Of a stretch of 64,000 bases of DNA, positions 58,926 to 64,000 are shown one piece after another. The notes beneath the pieces were generated by a model. It searched no databases. It was not told the origin of the DNA and was given only the letters and a program-made list of their open reading frames with translations. Within the stretch, counting starts at the first letter, position 1; every line of letters starts with the position of its first letter. Source of the stretch: Cryptomeria japonica (lineage: Eukaryota > Streptophyta > Pinopsida > Cupressales > Cupressaceae); the NCBI RefSeq assembly GCF_030272615.1, contig NC_081406.1:230632896-230696895 (forward strand). Reading direction: 5' to 3'. Made by a program: the position numbers and the translations under genes.

Positions 58926-59734
58926 TGAAACTATAAGGATCCAATCAACTACTGAGAGGGGGGGGTGAATCAATAGATAGAAAATAAACTAAACTTTCAC
59001 CAAACAAAATTTCAACTCAGAATCCAATCACTAAACTAATTGGTTTAGTCACTGTATCAATAACTGCAACTGTACTATCAAACTTTACTGGTTGACCAAA
59101 ACATCAATGATATAATGCAACAAATCTGAAACTCAAATACCATTTAATCAAAACATTAAACCACTTCACTAATATCAGTAATAACACATTTCAGATCATT
59201 TCTGGTCATCTAAACATATCTAAGTGGATTTACAAGTCATTCATATCAACCATATAAAAACACATCCACAAAATCATTCACCACTTGACACAATGATTTT
59301 TAACGTGGAAACCCAAATGGGAAAAACCACGGTGGGGATGAATACCCACAAGTATTTTGAACTCTTCTGAAGTTCACCTTGTTAGGAGACAAGCCTTGTT
59401 AGAAGCTTATACAATAATGTCCCGTTAAGAACAAATCTGGTTAAGGACCACCCCGTTAAGGGATTGATTACAATACCATGTTAAAAGTAATACCCTGTTA
59501 GAGGTAACCTTAGTGGGGTATTTCAAATCCAAGCTAATGGATCACCTAGTTAGAGGATTTCAACAAAAAGCATGTTAAAACTACCTGGTTAAGGGATTTA
59601 ACTGTTGTAATAGTTAGATAACAATAGGCTCTTTGTTGATCTAGAAATGTCACTTCCTTGCTTAATCAGATCCTTTTCTGCTCGTATCTACCTTCAAAAT
59701 ATTCTGCAAACACACCTTCTAGTTTGGCAACAAT

Positions 59735-59765
<31 letters not shown>

Positions 59766-60318
59766 AACCAAATTTGCCAGCACAACATTGAAACAAATCA
59801 TTGACCTTATAAGAAAATACAATAGGTCGGTAACACAATACAAAACCTACAAATCTCATAGAGATTACAAACATATCGGTTCAATCTCGACCATTAGATT
59901 ACATAGCAATCAACTATACATTGTTCAAGACAACTTCAATCTCTCCTGGATGACTGCACATTAGATCATGTAGCTCATCACACGTTTTTCACTTCATGCT
60001 ATGCATTTGATCATTCCCAAGATAAACAGTTATCTCTACATGCCAAATTTTCTTTGAAACTCATCACATGCAACATGCTTACGTGGCATCTGCATATCCA
60101 ATCATCATTCGGTCATAGATCATCACAATCGATTCTCCAAACTCCATCAGTTAGGGTTCTTCTTATCAACTAGTTAGGGTTACCGATTGTCTACACTGCT
60201 TTACTACCGGTTGCTTTACTGCATCATTACTAGTTGCAATACAACTTCATTACCAGTTACTATTGACATCAATGACAACACTATACTTCATCAATGCAAT
60301 CTTCATGCAATACCAACA
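58926..60318 (-). repeat. 3' LTR of P
   Basis: 1393 bp; the minus strand starts TGTTGGTATTGC and ends AGTTTCA. It contains GAGAGGGGGGGGTGAATCA near 58957 and GTGGAAACCCAAATGGG near 59306. The left boundary is set by analogy to the other LTRs, since no second copy is in the window. Confidence 0.75.
59735..59763. repeat. (CA)n microsatellite in the LTR of P
   Basis: About 14 uninterrupted CA units. Confidence 0.9.
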
Positions 60319-60663
60319 ATCTCCTCCATTGGCATTAATGGCAATACAAATATCAATACCCATTTGATTGTGATGATTGAGAGTAAAGCATATACACAGG
60401 TATAGGAATCCTAGTTTACATTTTTCCCATATACTCTCCTTCAACTATATCTTCATGTATTCAACTGGTAACTAGCTATCAATCATATACAGTTCTTCTC
60501 CCCCTTTGACAACAATGCCAAAGTGAAGGTAAACCATACAGGTTCTCATCCATGCTTCACTGATCTCTAACTAGTTGCTCCCCCTTATGGAGTAGCTCCA
60601 CTCTACACCAATCCTACTTCAATATTTTCAATAGGCTCTGGGATTGATGTCTTCCACATTTGC
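60319..60663 (-). promoter_or_regulatory. Polypurine tracts and 3' untranslated region of P
   Basis: The tract next to the LTR is imperfect, CCAATGGAGGAGAT. Two intact tracts lie farther in, at about 60500 (AAAGGGGGAGAAG) and 60570 (TAAGGGGGAG). Redundant tracts might allow priming despite the change. Confidence 0.7.
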
Positions 60664-62290
60664 TTAATTAACTTCATGTAGGGGTACAATCCCTAACTTA
60701 CCTCTAAGATACTCAAATGTAGCCTTAGGTAGAGGTTTAGTAAAGATATTAGCTAGTTGTTCTTTAGTAGATACATTCTCCAGTGACATATCTTTACTTT
60801 GCACTTTCTCTCTCAAGAAATGATACTTTAGCTCAATATGCTTTGTCCTAGCATGCAACACTGGGTTCTTAGAAATGTTTATATCACTTTTGTTATCATA
60901 GAAAATTCTTACTGGTTCTGATATCTTCAACTTGAAACCTTCCAAAATGTGTTTAATCCAAATTGCTTGGGTACAATTCATATAAGTTGCAACATATTCA
61001 GCTTCTGTTGTTGATTGAGAGATACAACTATGTTTCTTGCACCTCCAAGACACTAGTCTTCCTCCAATAAAAAATGCTCCTTTGATTGTACTCTTCCTGT
61101 CATCAACATTGCCTGCCCAATATGCATATGTATAGACTTTTAAATCAAAGTTTCCTACATATAGATACCATAATCCATAATCAATTGTACCTTTCAGGTA
61201 TCAGAAAATTCTTTTGGTTGCAACCATGTGTGTCTCCTTCAGACTTTTTTGAAATCTAGCAACCAATCATGTTGCATGAGCAATGTGCAGTCTACTATGG
61301 ATAACATAATGTAGTTTACCTATCATGGACTTGTACTCCTTTTCATCAACTGATGCAGAATCATCTTCCTTAGACAATTTACAACTTGTAACCATTGGTG
61401 TTCCAACTAATTTACAGTCTCCCATTCGAAAAGTCTTCAACACTTCTTTCACGTATTTAGACTGTGTGATAAAAATACCTTCCTTCATCTGTTGGATTTG
61501 CAAACCTATGAAATTTTTATCACACCTACCAGTGACATCTCAAATTCACTCTTCATTTCATTAGCAAAGTCATGGCACATATCATCATTTCCTCCAAAAA
61601 ATGATATCATCCACAAATACCTCAGTTACCAGTATCTTATCTCCTTCTATCTTGAGATATATGTTACAATCTTCACTGGTTCTTTGAAAACCTATCTTCA
61701 CTAAGTGAGAGTGCAATGTTTCATACCATTCTCTTGGTGCTTGCTTCAATCCATATAATGCCTTATGTAATTTGCACACCATGTCCTTTTCTATAGTTAA
61801 AGCATAACCATCTGGTTGTTCAATGTAGACTTCCTCTTCCAATATTCCATTTAGGAATATTGACTTAACATCTATCTGATATACTTTGAATCCTTTGTAT
61901 GCTACAAATGCAATTAGAGTCCTTACTCCTTCCAATCTTGCAACTGGTGCAAATGTCTCACCATATCCTTCACCTTCTTCTTGTGCATATCCTTTGCATA
62001 CTAGTCTAGCTTTATTCCTGACCACTACTCCACCTTCATTCAGTTTATTTCTGAATACCCATTTTGTACCTATTACATTCTTGTTTTCTAGTCTGGGTAC
62101 CAATGACCAAGTATTGTTCTTCTCTATCTGGTCAAGTTCTTCTTCCATTGCCTTGATCCAGTCTTCATCTGCAAAGGCTTGTTTTGCAGTTCTAGGCTCA
62201 ATGGTGGAAATCATACAAGAGTTCTATCTAAGCCTTGTTCTAGTTAGCACACCTGCATTCTTGTCTCCAATAATATGACCGAGGCTATGA
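60664..62290 (-). pseudogene. Reverse transcriptase and RNase H of P
   Basis: RT is open from 62214 to 61585: [98 protein letters not shown] and the intact FVDD box. One extra base in an A run (61596-61601, plus strand) then shifts the frame, so FGGNDDM is lost. RT continues at 61503-61267, and RNase H at 61053-60664 (CISQSTTEAEYVATYMN, FYDNKSDINISKN, HIELKYHFLREKV, FTKPLPKATFEYLRGKLG). A stop at 61267 also occurs. Confidence 0.9.
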
Positions 62291-63705
62291 TTGAGTCTAA
62301 CATACCTTGGAATAACATGATCTCATTTTCCAGGTTCTTCTTCTTCTCTTTCTTCATGTTCTGCTGGACCTTCCTATTCTGGTTGAATTGGGGCTTCTCT
62401 ATTCAATTCACCAACTTCTGGCTTTACTGATTCCGGTTCCAAAAATAGTGTGTAAGGTTCTTCTTCTTCCTTCTCTTTACCGATTTCTTCTAATTTCTTG
62501 GGAAATTCATCAACTCGAGCATTGATACTTGTAATGATCTTGTTAGTTCAGTTGTTGTAACACTTGTAAGCTTTGCTCTTGGTGGAGTAACCAAGAAATA
62601 TGCCTTCATCACTCTTGGCATCAAACTTACCAATATAATCACCTCTTTTGATAAAAGATATGCTACCAAATTTTTTGAAATAACTGACATTAGGTGATCT
62701 ACCATACCGGTAGTCATAGGGAGTTTTTTCCTTACCTCTTTTAACCAATATTCGGTTCACTATGTAAACAGTCGTGCTGACAACTTCCCTCCAGAATGTC
62801 TTAGCTACACCTCCTTTAATTAGCATAGTCCTAGCAACTTCAACTACTGACCTGTTGTTCCTTTCTGCAATATCGTTCTGTTGTGGTGTTCTAGGTGCAG
62901 AAAGTTGCCTCTTAATTCCATTGTTTTCATGGTATCTAGTGAATTCCTCTGAAGTAAGTTCACCACCTTGATCAGTTCTTAAGCACTTAAGCTTTCTTCC
63001 ACTTTCATTTTCAACTTAGGCTCTGAATGCCTTAAACTTGCTAAATGCTTATGTCTTGTCTTTCAAGAATGTGACCCACATCATCCTTGAGCAATCATCG
63101 GTAAATATCATGAAGTACCGATCACCTTGAATACTCCTAGTCCTCATTGGTCCACAAAGGTCGATATGAACCAAATCTAGCAAATGTTTAGCTGAGAAGG
63201 ATTTTCTCTTGAAGGTTGAGGATGTCATTTTCCCTAACTGACATTCCTTGCACAAAGCATTCACCAGTTTGTCCAACTGTGCCAAACCTCTTACTGATTT
63301 GGACTTACTGACTCTTATAATATTATCAAAATTTACATGACAGAATCTCTGATGCCAAAGCCAACTATCTTCTACTTTTGCAATTAAACAATTGTTGACT
63401 TTAGAGTTTAAATGAAACAAGTTACCTCTGGTCTGTTTGCCGGTTGCAATTAGTTCACCTTTGCTTCCATAAATCTTGCAGACTCCATTCTTGAATTCCA
63501 GTGGGTAACCTTTGTCATTGAGTTGAGCAATACTCAAAAGATTGTGTTTCAATCCTTCAACCCAGTAGACATCATCTGTACTGCTTTTACCATTCAGAGA
63601 GATGGATCCTTTCCCTTTGACCATGCAAGGTGAGTCATTCCCAAATCTTACAATGCCTCCATCAAATTCCCTCAAACTAAGAAACTTACTCTGGTCACCG
63701 GTCAT
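62291..63705 (-). pseudogene. Integrase of P
   Basis: GAG-pre-integrase with VYWVEGLKHNLLSIAQLNDKG, then the HHCC finger WHQRFCHVNFDN and CKECQLGKM. The core has LVHIDLCGPMRTRSIQGDRYF (first Asp), CLRTDQGGELTSEEF (second) and PRTPQQNDIAERNNRSV (Glu), all present. The C-terminal GIFLGYSTKSKAYKCYNN motif ends near 62550, followed by a Glu/Pro-rich linker. A few TAG/TAA stops (63049, 63018, 62548) and one frame change break it. It is the best preserved integrase in the window. Confidence 0.9.
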
Positions 63706-64000
63706 GTGGTGTTAACAACCACTATCTATAATCCAATCATTTGAACTATCCATGTGTGAGACCAATGCCTTCTAATCAGATATCTCTTCTGTAATAGCAA
63801 CAAAGACAATGTCCTCATTTTCATCTTCCTGAGATTCTTCATTTGTAATTCCTCCATCCACTGCAATGAGACAATCTCTTTTACCTTTGCCTTTATACTT
63901 CCTATACTTCTCACGCTTTGCTCATTATCTCCATTTGGACAGTTAGCAACAATATGTCCAATCCGGTTACATGCAAAACACTTCAAAGGTAATTTACCTC
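63706..64000 (-). pseudogene. gag knuckle and protease start of P (cut by the window)
   Basis: The knuckle is CFACNRIGHIVANC near 63980-63939. After a frame change the protease motif WIIDSGC-HHMTGD appears at about 63738-63690, with the catalytic DSG intact but a TAA between Cys and His. The gag N-terminus lies beyond base 64000. Confidence 0.85.

Larger units (their letters stand above)
58926..64000 (-). mobile_element. Element P: copia retrotransposon with well preserved pol, 5' end beyond the window
   Basis: Minus-strand order, entering from the right edge: gag knuckle, protease, integrase, RT, RNase H, polypurine tracts, 3' LTR. No primer site follows the LTR on its left, which shows it is the 3' LTR. 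TATGA (58921-58925) would be one copy of the target duplication. It has the same domain order and LTR blocks as D, E and F. Confidence 0.9.

Noticed and set aside
1..64000. Host genes, tRNA or rRNA genes, CRISPR arrays
   Set aside because: I saw no multi-exon host gene structure, no tRNA cloverleaf, no rRNA core sequence and no regularly spaced short repeats; the tRNA-like matches are retroelement primer sites.

Overview
This window is repeat DNA from a large plant nuclear genome. I see no host protein-coding gene, tRNA, rRNA or CRISPR array. Almost everything I can name is LTR retrotransposon sequence: Ty1/copia elements, most with a sirevirus-like layout, and two Ty3/gypsy elements. The evidence is initiator-Met tRNA primer sites (TGGTATCAGAGC type), polypurine tracts, UBN2 and CCHC gag domains, copia-order and gypsy-order pol, and a chromodomain. 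The density and depth of nesting fit a gymnosperm, probably a conifer; the lineage is my inference and is not proved by any single feature.

Layout. (1) 1-7331: element A, minus strand, a non-autonomous element with a four-knuckle gag and a long unknown ORF where pol should be. It sits next to an LTR remnant (7332-7659), which itself breaks copia element B (7660-10756, minus; the rest lies left of the window). (2) 11335-38353: copia element D, minus, opened by two insertions. Copia C (12086-19833, plus) lies in its 3' LTR. Copia E (23337-36756, plus) lies in its gag. E's 3' LTR is split by copia F (27974-36467, minus), whose pol is split by solo LTR H (31332-32713). (3) 38354-53254: gypsy-like element K, minus, split by a small non-autonomous element L (41211-43975) and chromovirus M (44696-52599). 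In both cases removing the insert and one 5-bp target duplication rejoins K's reading frame. (4) 53255-58925: mostly unassigned DNA with a gag zinc-knuckle scrap, an orphan coiled-coil ORF, a possible MITE and small repeats. (5) 58926-64000: copia P, minus, the best preserved pol here; its 5' end lies beyond the window.

Relative order of insertion from the nesting: K before L and M; D before C and E; E before F; F before H; B before the LTR remnant, before A. No element looks autonomous. Each has in-frame stops, frameshifts, lost catalytic residues or deleted domains. Many stops are TAG or TAA at positions where Gln or Trp is expected, which suggests decay by cytosine deamination in methylated DNA.

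The most unusual object is element A. Its gag lacks the usual UBN2 region, and it carries a decayed frame of about 955 codons with no polymerase, integrase or protease motif that I can see.
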